Part shown: positions 15,698-24,604 of the stretch, piece after piece
How positions within the stretch are numbered: the stretch's first letter is position 1
How the letters are laid out: each line of letters begins with the position of its first letter
Assembly (NCBI GenBank): GCA_013288125.1
Contig: JABDCN010000010.1
Location: 1-48,043 of the forward strand
From: Gammaproteobacteria bacterium
Lineage (GTDB): Bacteria > Pseudomonadota > Gammaproteobacteria > DSM-16500
DNA: 48,043 nucleotides
Direction: 5' to 3'
The notes under the pieces: generated by a model
Seen by the model: the letters and a program-made list of their open reading frames with translations, nothing else
Databases searched by the model: none
What the model was told of the DNA's origin: nothing
Program-made: the position numbers and the translations under genes

Positions 15698-18517
15698 TTA
15701 TAACTTGTAGGTTGGGTTGTAGGTTGGGCTGAGGCCTGCGGAAGCAGGTCGAAGCCCAACACCGTTCCTCAAACTCACCATATCCTCACGATATTCTTTC
15801 TCTCTCTGCGCCATTAAACATCGAATTAATATCTTGTCGAAGGTAACAATACATTTTTCAGATTTAAATAATGCCGCCGTGTCAGCAGTATTGCGCTGTA
15901 AGACATATCCTTTAGACATCATTTTAACGGCTTCTTCAAGTGACAAAAAATAATTTTTGTGCGGTTCTTCAATACAACAACAATGATTTTGTAATTGCGA
16001 AATATCGATCGCCTCAAAAGAAGTATCATGCGACCATGTCATGTTAGGATTAGCCATTTGACGCATAATATGTCGAGGTAATAAATTATATTGCATTTTA
16101 GATAGTCGCGACACAACATTAGCAAAGATAGATAATTCAGTATAAGGATTATTTCGTATTCTGGTATAAGCATCATACATAACGAGTAAAGGGAGTACAT
16201 CGATTTGAAATGTCACTCGCGCTTCTTCAATAAATAATTGCGTTAAATGATCATCATGTTTGACGACATCAAACATCATTCTTCTTGTCGTTGTATCAAA
16301 AACCATACAAGCATATTGAAGCGGGCTGATTCTTCGCGTGATGCCATTGAGGTCATAATCAAATTTTTCAAATATTAATGAGGGTTTTTTGAGAATGATT
16401 TCATTGATAGTTGGCCAATCAGCTTTTACAACAGCTTTAAATAAAAACATATCTACACGCGGTTTAAAAAAACGATACATGTTTTTAGAGGTCGCAGAAA
16501 GACTGCACATCGTCGAAATATTTAATTTATTTTCAACTAAGACGACAGCATGCTGTAATAAAGGAATAGGTTCAATATATTTTAATTTCGAGAGATAAGC
16601 TGATTTTTGTTTTAATAAAGCATAGATCGCTTTACTGTGCACACCCTTAGCGTTTTTGGCAAGTTCAAGATAATAATCTGTTGTGAGGTCTTTCATGATG
16701 AGATTGTGATGACACTCTTCCACTAAATATCTTACTGTTTGTAAATCTCCTTTTTTGATTGCCATATATAACATACCGCTTTTCCATCCTGTGGCTGCTT
16801 CTGGCGTAGCACCAATCGATAATAAATATTTCAATGCCAAGAATTGTCTACCATTAACGGCACGCATAACAGCTTCAGCTTTCATATGCGCAGTGAATTT
16901 AAAATTTGCGTGATGAATAAGTAGTTGTAATATTTCGACGTGACCATTGTGAGCGGCATCAGATAATGCTGTTTTGTTTTTTACTTCAATAATGGGATTG
17001 GCTTGATGTTGAAGTAGTATTTCAACGATTTGCTTATACCCTTGTTTACAAGCTTTTCTTAGAGGGAATTCATTGTCGACATTGATGTAGGCGTTTTTCT
17101 CGATTAATTGTTTTGCGAGTGAAGGATGATTGTAATAAGCCGACATCGATAAGGGAGAATTAAAATTATTGGGTAAATTGACATCAGCCCCTGCTTTAAT
17201 CAAAGCAGAGAAAGTTTCACTATCATTGAGGCGGACGGCTAAGGCAAGCGATGTTGATTGATCGATTATTAAATTAAGATTTCCATTCGTTTTTCTTTTA
17301 TTGACTAAGAAATCAACTAAATCATTTTTAATAGACTGATAATTAAAATGATCGTCGCGATTGCAACGTTCAAGCACTTGCATACAGATAGGGGCGAAGT
17401 ATGAAAGATCCATTTTTTTAGTGAAAATAAAATGAATAAGTGAAGCAATCTCTTCAATAGAAGAACTATTTCTTACGCCGAGCGCTCTATTGCTATTATA
17501 AAAATGATAGATATTACTTCTTATTTTTAAACCCACGGCATGTGCTGTGTTACTGATATAGATTTTTTGATTGTCACGTAATATTTTTTTAAGTGTCATG
17601 ATTAGTTCATGTCCTGTCATGACAAAACCAAAACGAAATGTTGTTTCGACATGTTGATTATTTTCTAAAACAAAATTGAGTGTGTTAGCAAGAGTGGTAT
17701 GGTTGAATTCAGGCATTAAATGATCGTGTTGCTGCAACCATCGTATTGTTGAAAACATTTCAAAATCATTTTTTAATTGAGGTGTTAATGTTTCTTTATC
17801 TTTATTCCAAGTTGCAATGGGAACTGGTAATGAATCATCTTCTGTTACTAACCATTGGAGTGTCCGTCCTGCGCACATGCCTGCTTTAAATCTTCGATAT
17901 AATTTCTTAACTATCGCTGGGTCATAATGATTTTTGTTTTGCGTGTGCATATAGGCAATGAATTGTTCATGCAGCCACATTTGATATAAATCGGGTTTCG
18001 CTCCTAATTGGATTAATTTTTCCGCTGTTCTTTCATGTTTATTTGTATGTGCAAGTTCCAGTGGAGTTGATTCACGCAAGTTTTCTTCATTCACATCTGC
18101 GCCCGCCTGGATTAACAGATCAATTATTTCGTCGTGTCCTCGGCTTGCTGCGGCAAGAAGTGGTGTTGATCCAAAAGAGTCATTATTAGGTAAATTGACG
18201 ATGGCGCCAGCATTAAGCAAGCTTCGTGTGATATCAAGTTGTCCTAATGCTGAAGAAAGATATAATGGCGTTCTGTGTGATTTGTCATGCTGATTCACAT
18301 CAGCATGATGTTGTATTAATGCTTTAACAATCGCTAAATTATTTTTATTGATCGCAGCAGTTAAGAAAGTCTTTTTTTTATAATAAACATTAAGATCAAT
18401 GGTATGTTGGTCTAATAATGCATTGACTTGATCTAAATCTTCTTGATCAATGGCATTCCATAATTCTAATCTGATATTGTCTTGATCATCAGGTTGAGTT
18501 TCCTTCCTCGATTCCAT
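15698..18517 (-). CDS. Large ankyrin protein with a degenerate C58 protease-like segment; putative effector
   Basis: A 939-residue protein. Ankyrin repeats lie at about residues 15-175 and 425-600 (SPLSMSAYYNHPSLAKQLIE, FPLRKACKQGYKQIVEILLQ, TALSDAAHNGHVEILQLLIH). Between them, Cys215 in KAGMCAGRTLQWL, His326 in NTAHAVGL and Asn341 in YHFYNSNR match the Cys/His/Asp pattern of YopT-type C58 proteases, with Asn in place of Asp. Spacings are 111 and 15. Residues about 660-760 (ISTMCSLSATSKNMYRFFKP, LFKAVVKADW, SPLQYACMVFD) resemble a module I recall from Legionella/Coxiella ankyrin proteins. The last 20 or so residues are encoded by a palindromic repeat. It starts 12 bp behind the typA stop. Effector function and secretion are inferred. 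Confidence 0.78.
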   Translation of the reverse strand: MESRKETQPDDQDNIRLELWNAIDQEDLDQVNALLDQHTIDLNVYYKKKTFLTAAINKNNLAIVKALIQHHADVNQHDKSHRTPLYLSSALGQLDITRSLLNAGAIVNLPNNDSFGSTPLLAAASRGHDEIIDLLIQAGADVNEENLRESTPLELAHTNKHERTAEKLIQLGAKPDLYQMWLHEQFIAYMHTQNKNHYDPAIVKKLYRRFKAGMCAGRTLQWLVTEDDSLPVPIATWNKDKETLTPQLKNDFEMFSTIRWLQQHDHLMPEFNHTTLANTLNFVLENNQHVETTFRFGFVMTGHELIMTLKKILRDNQKIYISNTAHAVGLKIRSNIYHFYNSNRALGVRNSSSIEEIASLIHFIFTKKMDLSYFAPICMQVLERCNRDDHFNYQSIKNDLVDFLVNKRKTNGNLNLIIDQSTSLALAVRLNDSETFSALIKAGADVNLPNNFNSPLSMSAYYNHPSLAKQLIEKNAYINVDNEFPLRKACKQGYKQIVEILLQHQANPIIEVKNKTALSDAAHNGHVEILQLLIHHANFKFTAHMKAEAVMRAVNGRQFLALKYLLSIGATPEAATGWKSGMLYMAIKKGDLQTVRYLVEECHHNLIMKDLTTDYYLELAKNAKGVHSKAIYALLKQKSAYLSKLKYIEPIPLLQHAVVLVENKLNISTMCSLSATSKNMYRFFKPRVDMFLFKAVVKADWPTINEIILKKPSLIFEKFDYDLNGITRRISPLQYACMVFDTTTRRMMFDVVKHDDHLTQLFIEEARVTFQIDVLPLLVMYDAYTRIRNNPYTELSIFANVVSRLSKMQYNLLPRHIMRQMANPNMTWSHDTSFEAIDISQLQNHCCCIEEPHKNYFLSLEEAVKMMSKGYVLQRNTADTAALFKSEKCIVTFDKILIRCLMAQREKEYREDMVSLRNGVGLRPASAGLSPTYNPTYKL
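15707..15762. repeat. Palindromic element, family GTAGGTTGGGCT, forming the end of the ankyrin gene
   Basis: GTAGGTTGGGTTGTAGGTTG, then GGCTGAGGCCTGCGGAAGCAGG and TCGAAGCCCAACA. Its ends match the larger element at 23263-23432 (GTAGGTTGGGCTGAG and CGAAGCCCAACA). It encodes the C-terminal residues after RNGVGL of the ankyrin protein and supplies the region up to its stop codon. Confidence 0.8.
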
Positions 18518-18529
18518 AATAAATATTGC

Positions 18530-20341
18530 TTACTCCTTAGCTGATCGCTTTCTTTCATGCTCTTTTAAATATTTTTTGCGAACGCGAATAGAACCGGGCG
18601 TGACTTCAACTAATTCATCATCTTCAATAAATTCAAGCGCTTGTTCTAAGCTCAAAATAATGGGCGGTGTCAGAATAATATTTTCATCAGACCCGGCAGC
18701 ACGAATGTTAGTTAATTGTTTTGCTTTGCAAACGTTGACCACTAAATCATTATCACGCGAATGAATTCCTACGACCATGCCTTCATACACATCAGTTTGA
18801 GGATGAATTAACATGCGGCCGCGTTCTTGTAAATTAAATAAAGAATAAGCGAGTGCGATACCTAGTTGATTGGAAATCAGCACACCGTTTTGTCGATGCG
18901 GCATTTCTCCTTTTGCCGCAACACCATAATGACTAAACACATGATGCATAATGCCAGTGCCTGACGTGAGGGTGAGAAAGTCTGTATGAAATCCAATTAA
19001 AGCGCGTGAAGGAATAATATAATCTAAACGAATACGGCCTTTGTCATCAGATACCATTTGTTTGATTTCACCACGACGACTGCCTAGTCGCTCCATGATT
19101 GCGCCTTGAAATTCAGTAGGCACATCAATCGCTAATGATTCATAGGGCTCATGTAATTCGCCATCTATTGTTTTTGTGATTACTTCAGGACGTGATACCG
19201 CTAATTCATAACCTTCACGGCGCATATTCTCAATGAGAATAGATAAATGCAATTCGCCTCGTCCTGATACTTTAAATTTATCAGGATCATTCGTATCTTC
19301 TACGCGCAGCGCAACATTGTGTTGTAATTCTTGATAGAGACGTTCGCGAATTTTGCGGCTGGTAATATATTTTCCTTCTTTGCCTGCAAAAGGAGAAGTG
19401 TTGACTTGAAATGTCATGCTGACAGTGGGTTCATCTACGGTGAGTGCAGGTAAGGCTTCGACTTGATTGATATCACACAAGGTATCCGAAATTTTAAGTT
19501 CATCTATGCCAGTGATTGCGACAATATCGCCTGCATCAGCAACAGGGACTTCAGAGCGATCTAATCCTAAATATTCTAATACTTGTAATACACGGCCTTG
19601 TCGTGTCTGACCTTCACGATTAATGATGATGACGGGCATATTTGTTTTGACTTGTCCTCGTGTAATTCTGCCAATGCCAATCATGCCGACATAGCTAGAA
19701 TAATCGAGTGTACTAATTTGCATTTGAAATGGGCCATTTAAATTCACATCAGGTGCGGGAACATGTTTGATAATTGTTTCAAACAAAGGTTCCATGTCAT
19801 GACTTTCTTGGGATAAATCTAATTTGGCATAACCTAATAAAGCAGAAGTATACACAACAGGAAAATCGAGTTGCTCGTTCGTTGCGCCTAAGTTATCGAA
19901 AAGATCAAACACTTGGTCCATGACCCAATCAGGTCGTGCGCCTGGTCGATCAATTTTATTAATGACAACAATGGGACGTAGGCCGCGTGCAAATGCTTTT
20001 TGTGTGACGAACCGTGTTTGCGGCATGGGGCCATCGACGGCATCGACCAGTAATAAAACGGAATCTACCATGGATAAGATACGCTCAACTTCACCGCCGA
20101 AATCAGCATGTCCGGGGGTATCGACAATATTAATTCGATAATCTTTCCAATTGAGCGCGGTATTTTTAGCAAGAATGGTGATGCCGCGTTCACGTTCTAA
20201 ATCATTGCTATCCATCACCCGTTCCGTATTAGTGACTTTTTTGGAAAGACTGGCTGTTTGTTGTAATAGTTTATCAACGAGTGTTGTTTTGCCATGATCG
20301 ACGTGTGCGATGATGGCGATGTTGCGTAATTTTTCTACCAC
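18530..20341 (-). CDS. typA: Ribosome-associated GTPase TypA/BipA
   Basis: A translational GTPase of about 603 residues needed for ribosome assembly and stress or low-temperature growth. G motifs: [15 protein letters not shown], the switch [18 protein letters not shown] and [11 protein letters not shown]. The C-terminal part has the BipA-specific sequence [13 protein letters not shown] and ends in a basic tail. I prefer the GTG at 20341, giving [17 protein letters not shown] as in E. coli and lying 5 nt after AGGTGA; a GTG three codons upstream (20350) is possible. An ankyrin gene follows after 12 bp on the same strand. Confidence 0.96.
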   Translation of the reverse strand: MVEKLRNIAIIAHVDHGKTTLVDKLLQQTASLSKKVTNTERVMDSNDLERERGITILAKNTALNWKDYRINIVDTPGHADFGGEVERILSMVDSVLLLVDAVDGPMPQTRFVTQKAFARGLRPIVVINKIDRPGARPDWVMDQVFDLFDNLGATNEQLDFPVVYTSALLGYAKLDLSQESHDMEPLFETIIKHVPAPDVNLNGPFQMQISTLDYSSYVGMIGIGRITRGQVKTNMPVIIINREGQTRQGRVLQVLEYLGLDRSEVPVADAGDIVAITGIDELKISDTLCDINQVEALPALTVDEPTVSMTFQVNTSPFAGKEGKYITSRKIRERLYQELQHNVALRVEDTNDPDKFKVSGRGELHLSILIENMRREGYELAVSRPEVITKTIDGELHEPYESLAIDVPTEFQGAIMERLGSRRGEIKQMVSDDKGRIRLDYIIPSRALIGFHTDFLTLTSGTGIMHHVFSHYGVAAKGEMPHRQNGVLISNQLGIALAYSLFNLQERGRMLIHPQTDVYEGMVVGIHSRDNDLVVNVCKAKQLTNIRAAGSDENIILTPPIILSLEQALEFIEDDELVEVTPGSIRVRKKYLKEHERKRSAKE

Positions 20342-20461
20342 GGTAGTCACCTGATTGTGTAAGGGGCAATATCATACCTGATATAAAAGAGTAGGGGAAT
20401 GAGCTTGTCATTCAGTAATTTATTTTTAAGGCTGGGAGAGTTGTAAATCGGAGGAGGTTAG

Positions 20462-20498
20462 AAAACTGAACCCTGCGAAAGGCAGGGTTCAGTTTTTT
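20462..20498 (-). terminator. Strong intrinsic terminator between typA and the histone-like gene
   Basis: Perfect 15-bp stem AAAACTGAACCCTGC (20462-20476) and GCAGGGTTCAGTTTT (20482-20496) with loop GAAAG. Read on the minus strand it lies 16 bp behind the histone-like gene and ends in TTTTC. On the plus strand T6 follows the stem, so it could work both ways. Confidence 0.85.
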
Positions 20499-20513
20499 GA
20501 AAGCTACTTACAC

Positions 20514-20651
20514 TTAAGCTTTTTTAGCAGCTCTTCTACGTCTCTTCTTTGCTGGACGTGCTTTTGCTTTACGACCACGTCTTTTCTTCGTTACTTTTTT
20601 AGCTTTCATTTTCTTGCCTTTCTTTGCAGCTGATTTTTTTGCTTTTGCCAT
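20514..20651 (-). CDS. Small histone H1-like lysine/arginine-rich DNA-binding protein
   Basis: A 45-residue protein, MAKAKKSAAKKGKKMKAKKV continuing TKKRRGRKAKARPAKKRRRR and AAKKA. Of 45 residues 26 are Lys or Arg and none is acidic. The composition is that of bacterial histone H1-like proteins (as in Chlamydia Hc and Coxiella Hq1) which compact the chromosome, often in a dormant stage. A ribosome binding site GAAGGAAG lies before the ATG, and a strong terminator follows the stop, so it is a one-gene unit. It could also be a small ribosome-associated basic protein. Confidence 0.75.
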   Translation of the reverse strand: MAKAKKSAAKKGKKMKAKKVTKKRRGRKAKARPAKKRRRRAAKKA

Positions 20652-20953
20652 GACGTTTCTTCCTTCAATTGTTAACAATGAATAAATTTAACATTAGCAT
20701 TCATAAAAGTATAGAACTATTAGGGAAAATACTTAATTGTGTTAGAGATTAATCCAAATAACATTTAACGATAGCTTAACACAATCATCTCATCATTAGT
20801 AAATACCATATTATTTATGTAAAACTATCTTCAACAATAAATACAAATGAAAGCTATTTTACCGATGTTTTTTTGCTAAATTTTTTTCTACACGTTTGAC
20901 TTTGATGCTGGTAAACTAACGCCACTTTATTCTAACACTAAGAAGAGGTCAGT
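20652..20953. other. 302-bp intergenic region between the divergent histone-like gene and fabV
   Basis: AT-rich and without a convincing open frame. A 12-bp palindrome ATTGTTAACAAT lies at 20668-20679 just before the histone-like gene. Further on is a possible minus-strand -10 box TATACT (20708-20713). On the fabV side a TTGACT occurs at 20896-20901, but I see no well-placed -10 box. The fabV ribosome binding site is AAGAAGAGG at about 20939-20947. The region probably holds both divergent promoters. Confidence 0.5.
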
Positions 20954-22144
20954 ATGATCATACAACCTAAGATACGAGGATTCATTTGCACAACAGCACA
21001 TCCTGTTGGCTGTCAAACAGTTGTTCAAGAACAAATTAATTATGTAACGTCACATGAATCGATTGAAGGTCCTAAACGTGTATTGGTGATTGGTGCATCA
21101 ACAGGTTATGGTTTAGCGAGTAGAATTGTTGCTGCATTTGGTTGTCGTGCTAAAACCATTGGTGTTTTTTATGAAAAAGAAGCAGATGATAAACGTACTG
21201 CATCACCTGGTTGGTATAATTCTGCTGCTTTCGAACAATTAGCACAGAAGTCTGGATACTATGCTAAAAGTATTAATGGCGATGCTTTTTCTTCTGAAAT
21301 TAAGCAAAAAACAGCTGAATTAATACGTCGTGATTTAGATCAAGTCGATTTAATTATTTATAGTTTAGCGTCCCCTCGACGTATACATCCTATTACTGAA
21401 GCAGTATTTTCTTCTGTCTTAAAACCAATAGGACAATCTTTTTCAGGTAAAACAATTGATGCATTTCGTGGAGAAGTTAAAGATGTTGTGATTGAACCTG
21501 CCACACAAGATGAGATTGCAGCAACGATTGCTGTGATGGGCGGAGAAGATTGGGCAATGTGGATGGAATATTTATTAAAAGAAAATGTGTTGGCTCAAGA
21601 TGTTAAGACAGTTGCTTATTCTTATTTAGGGCCTCAGTTAACACATGCAATTTATAAAGATGGTACCATTGGCAAAGCAAAAGAACATTTGAAAATGACA
21701 GCAGATCAACTGAATGGTATGTTAAAAAAATTAAATGGAGAAGCAATTGTTTCTGTTGATAAAGCAGTCGTTACACAAGCGAGTGCTGCTATCCCCGTTG
21801 TTCCTTTATATATTTCTCTTCTTTTTAAAATGATGAAAGAAAAGGGAACGCATGAAGGATGTATTGAACAAATATATCGTTTGTTTCATGATTATCTTTA
21901 TGCAAAACATCCTCGTCCACGTGATCAAGAAGGATATATTCGTCTCGATGATTATGAAATGAAAGAAGAAATACAACAAAAAATAATGGCATTGTGGCCT
22001 CAAATTACGAGTGATAATGTTAATGAATTGGCAGATGTAAAAGGGTATTGCAATGACTTTTATCGCTTGTTTGGTTTTGGTATTGATAAGATTGATTATA
22101 ACAAGGATACTGATCCACAAGTGAAAATACCTTCTATTGAATAG
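20954..22144 (+). CDS. fabV: Enoyl-ACP reductase FabV
   Basis: A 396-residue NADH-dependent trans-2-enoyl-ACP/CoA reductase that performs the last step of each fatty-acid elongation cycle. Seen: MIIQPKIRGFICTTAHPVGC, the cofactor loop VIGASTGYGLASR, and the catalytic Tyr-X8-Lys as Tyr234 and Lys243 (YKDGTIGKAK), in line with FabV Tyr235/Lys244. FabV is much longer than FabI and is known to be insensitive to triclosan. It is followed after 10 bp by an outer membrane protein gene, possibly cotranscribed. Confidence 0.95.
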   Translation: MIIQPKIRGFICTTAHPVGCQTVVQEQINYVTSHESIEGPKRVLVIGASTGYGLASRIVAAFGCRAKTIGVFYEKEADDKRTASPGWYNSAAFEQLAQKSGYYAKSINGDAFSSEIKQKTAELIRRDLDQVDLIIYSLASPRRIHPITEAVFSSVLKPIGQSFSGKTIDAFRGEVKDVVIEPATQDEIAATIAVMGGEDWAMWMEYLLKENVLAQDVKTVAYSYLGPQLTHAIYKDGTIGKAKEHLKMTADQLNGMLKKLNGEAIVSVDKAVVTQASAAIPVVPLYISLLFKMMKEKGTHEGCIEQIYRLFHDYLYAKHPRPRDQEGYIRLDDYEMKEEIQQKIMALWPQITSDNVNELADVKGYCNDFYRLFGFGIDKIDYNKDTDPQVKIPSIE

Positions 22145-22154
22145 GAAATAAGAT

Positions 22155-22676
22155 ATGAAAAAAATGCTAGGGATAGCTTTTCTTTTTTTGAGTAGCACGC
22201 CTGTTTTTGCAGGAACTTATCTTGGTGCAAGTGTCGATTACGATAATATTTTTCGTTATCAATCAGCTTATCAAGGGATTGGGCCAAAATTATCAATTGG
22301 TTATAGCGGTGTGACGAATCAAATGTATTATTTAGCAGGAGAAATATTTGGCAGTGTTAGAGGTTGGCAAAATAATAATAGAGTGGCTAATGGTCAAAGT
22401 TTAAAACCAATTTATAGTTTAGGTTTCAGTCTCATACCGGGATATTTTTTTGATTTTCAAGTGATGGGATATGTGCGTGCCGGCTTGATTTACACCAAGT
22501 TTGATCAAGGTAATGCTTTTCGCAATGCTTATCAATTTGGCGTAGGCTTACAATATAATTTAGATTTATGTTGGAGTTTGCGTGGTGAATTTGATTATAT
22601 GCAATATAACAAGATACAAGGCGGTGGCTCACCGCGCCAGCAAGAATTTAGTGTTGGTGTTGTTTATCGACTGTAG
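22155..22676 (+). CDS. Small outer-membrane beta-barrel protein
   Basis: A 173-residue protein with a clear signal peptide (MKKMLGIAFLFLSSTPVFAG, cleavage after FAG or A). The mature part consists of alternating hydrophobic and polar segments rich in Tyr, Gly and aromatic residues (YLAGEIFGSVRGW, SLRGEFDYMQYNKI) and ends with a C-terminal aromatic/hydrophobic strand, SVGVVYRL. This is the pattern of an eight-stranded OmpA/OmpX-like barrel. Charged catalytic motifs are absent. The specific role, such as adhesion or surface exposure, is unknown. It is 10 bp behind fabV and 8 bp before a BON lipoprotein. Confidence 0.75.
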   Translation: MKKMLGIAFLFLSSTPVFAGTYLGASVDYDNIFRYQSAYQGIGPKLSIGYSGVTNQMYYLAGEIFGSVRGWQNNNRVANGQSLKPIYSLGFSLIPGYFFDFQVMGYVRAGLIYTKFDQGNAFRNAYQFGVGLQYNLDLCWSLRGEFDYMQYNKIQGGGSPRQQEFSVGVVYRL

Positions 22677-22684
22677 AGTTTAAT

Positions 22685-23260
22685 ATGTATAAAATACTTG
22701 TATTACTGATTATCACATTTATTTTATCGGGTTGCATGAATGTCGCGACGAGTGGCGCTCAAGCTGTTTATAATCAACATAGTTTGAGAAAAACAATCAA
22801 CGATCAATACATCACCTCGCATGCATATAATTTACTTTATGAAAAATCAATACAGTTTAAAGATACGAGTATTTCAGTTTCGACATTAAATTCAGAAGTA
22901 TTATTGTCGGGCCAAGTGCCAACGCGTTGGCAGAAAATAAAAGCAGAAAAGATAATTAAAGCTATTCCTGGTGTGACGGCTGTTTATAATGCGATTACGA
23001 TTTCAGGGTCTTCTTCAGCATTGACGAGTGTGAGTGATACATGGATTACGACAAAAATAAAAGCGAAGCTTATTGCTGCTGATGATATTGATGCGACACA
23101 GATTAAAGTGGTAACAGAAAATGGGACTGTTTTTTTAATGGGGATTGTGCCGCCAGAAGAAGCCATAGCGGCAACGGATATCGCAAGCAATACAGACGGC
23201 GTGTTAAAAGTCGTGCGATTATTTTCTTATATTAAATTGACGAAACATTTGTATTCGTGA
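22685..23260 (+). CDS. BON-domain lipoprotein (DolP/YraP-like)
   Basis: A 191-residue lipoprotein: signal sequence with lipobox LSGC (Cys17), followed by two BON domains, about residues 55-110 (SISVSTLNSEVLLSGQVPT, IPGVTAVYNAITI) and about 115-185 (DTWITTKIKAKLI, IKVVTENGTVFLMGIV). This is the arrangement of DolP, an outer-membrane lipoprotein that maintains envelope integrity and binds anionic phospholipids. The partner barrel gene lies directly upstream. A palindromic repeat begins right behind the stop codon. Confidence 0.83.
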   Translation: MYKILVLLIITFILSGCMNVATSGAQAVYNQHSLRKTINDQYITSHAYNLLYEKSIQFKDTSISVSTLNSEVLLSGQVPTRWQKIKAEKIIKAIPGVTAVYNAITISGSSSALTSVSDTWITTKIKAKLIAADDIDATQIKVVTENGTVFLMGIVPPEEAIAATDIASNTDGVLKVVRLFSYIKLTKHLYS

Positions 23261-23262
23261 TG

Positions 23263-23432
23263 GTGTTGGGCTTTGACTTTGTTGGGCTTCGCTGTTGTTG
23301 GGCTTCGCTACGCTCAGCCCAACCTACAATTCTAACGTAGGTTGGGCTGAGCGTAGCGAAGCCCAACAAAGTCAAAGCCCAACAACAGCGAAGCCCAACA
23401 ACAGCGAAGCCCAACAAAGTCAAAGCCCAACA
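23263..23432. repeat. Large compound palindrome of the GTTGGGCTTCGC family
   Basis: A perfect 31-bp inverted pair (23297-23327, GTTGGGCTTCGCTACGCTCA onward; 23337-23367) with a 9-nt loop. It is extended on both sides by 16-bp units of GTTGGGCTTTGACTTT or GTTGGGCTTCGCTGTT type: two units on the left, four or five on the right in inverted orientation. A related shorter copy ends the ankyrin gene at 15707-15762. It fills the gap between the BON lipoprotein and the convergent cysteine-rich peptide gene. Confidence 0.9.
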
Positions 23433-23445
23433 CAATCAAGAAGTG

Positions 23446-23688
23446 TTATCTTCCACCCACATTCCCAAATGCTTCACAGCAGTAAGCACGATTTATGCAA
23501 TTGCTGTCCCAAGGGCTATTACAAGTAGGATCAGTACATTGACAATTACTTTCATAAGCGCTGCCAGTGCTATCGCCGCATCCACCACTACTGCTGCTAC
23601 ACCCGCCGCTATCACCACAACCAGCCCAAGAAAAACTAGCGAAAAGAAGCATAAGCGATCCAAGCAAGATGAATATGGCTGTTTTCAT
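23446..23688 (-). CDS. Small secreted cysteine- and glycine-rich peptide
   Basis: An 80-residue precursor with a clear signal peptide (MKTAIFILLGSLMLLFASFS, then WA) and a mature part of about 58 residues with nine cysteines, rich in Gly and Ser (GCGDSGGC, SSSSGGCGDS, NCQCTDPTCN, NRAYCCEAF). A good ribosome binding site, AAGGAGACAC, precedes the ATG. I do not recognise the family. The odd number of cysteines would leave one free or allow dimers or metal binding. It might be an envelope or secreted disulfide-bonded peptide. It ends 14 bp from the large palindrome. Confidence 0.72.
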   Translation of the reverse strand: MKTAIFILLGSLMLLFASFSWAGCGDSGGCSSSSGGCGDSTGSAYESNCQCTDPTCNSPWDSNCINRAYCCEAFGNVGGR

Positions 23689-23811
23689 GAAGTGTCTCCT
23701 TGACGATGTATTTTTTATTAGTATATCACTCGAATAAGGAGAATCGTTTTTATTGAGGATAAGAATATGATTATTTTATTAAAATGGAGACTAGTTTTAA
23801 TGACAATAACT

Positions 23812-24546
23812 TTATTTCATTAAATTATTGTCATTAAAGCCGGATCTCATTTTGTAATTTTCCGCATTGACACTCATGCGTTCATCAAACACAAAACAAC
23901 CCCCTTGATAATAATCACTTCCCACAGAAGCAAAGTAGCCCAATATACCGCCGTCAAGTTGATATACCGCTTTGTATCCTTGCTGAATCATGTAAAGTGC
24001 GGCCTTTTCACAACGAATACCGCCCGTACAAAACATCACAATCGGTTTATCTTGATCAATAGCAGAAAGTGCAACAGGAAATTCACTAAAATCAGAAAGA
24101 TGTAAATTGACAGCTTGATTAAATGTACCTAAATCGATTTCGTAATCATTACGTGTGTCTAACAAAGTGATATCGCGTTTTTCGTCTAACCATTGTTTGA
24201 GTGCTTGTGGGGGAATGGTAGGTGCGCGTGATGAGACAACATTAATACTCGATTGACGCATGGTAATAATTTCTTTTTTGATTTTTATTTTTAATTTTTT
24301 AAAGGGAAGATCAAGTGATGAAGCTTCGTGAAAAGAGATCTGATTAAAACGATGATCATGAGAAAGAAAATGTTTAAAAGCCAATATGTTTGAATCAATG
24401 CCAGCGAGATTGATATTAATGCCTTCATGGCTTAACAAGATAGTGCCTTTTAATTGTAATTGATTGCATTGGGATAATAATTGTTCGCGTAATAAAACGA
24501 GATCAGAGAGCGTAACAAATTGATAGCCAGCAATATTTAGTATCAT
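23812..24546 (-). CDS. trhO: tRNA uridine-34 hydroxylase TrhO (rhodanese family)
   Basis: A 244-residue UPF0176/TrhO protein. The N-terminal acylphosphatase-like domain contains GTILLSHEGININLAG. The rhodanese domain has LLDTRNDYEIDLGTF and the active-site loop FCTGGIRCEKAA, whose Cys is essential in TrhO. TrhO makes 5-hydroxyuridine at the wobble base of several tRNAs using oxygen, independent of the prephenate pathway. At 244 residues it is a short form, ending soon after the rhodanese domain like many bacterial homologues. Start ATG at 24546. Confidence 0.9.
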   Translation of the reverse strand: MILNIAGYQFVTLSDLVLLREQLLSQCNQLQLKGTILLSHEGININLAGIDSNILAFKHFLSHDHRFNQISFHEASSLDLPFKKLKIKIKKEIITMRQSSINVVSSRAPTIPPQALKQWLDEKRDITLLDTRNDYEIDLGTFNQAVNLHLSDFSEFPVALSAIDQDKPIVMFCTGGIRCEKAALYMIQQGYKAVYQLDGGILGYFASVGSDYYQGGCFVFDERMSVNAENYKMRSGFNDNNLMK

Positions 24547-24604
24547 GATATTTTTCTATGGATGAATAATGAGTGGCTCAATGTAACGTGTCACATTAAA
24601 GAGG

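Noticed and set aside
23232-23435. Small protein genes in the repeat region
   Set aside because: Open frames on both strands are caused by the GTTGGGCTTCGC repeats. Repetitive composition and no ribosome binding sites.
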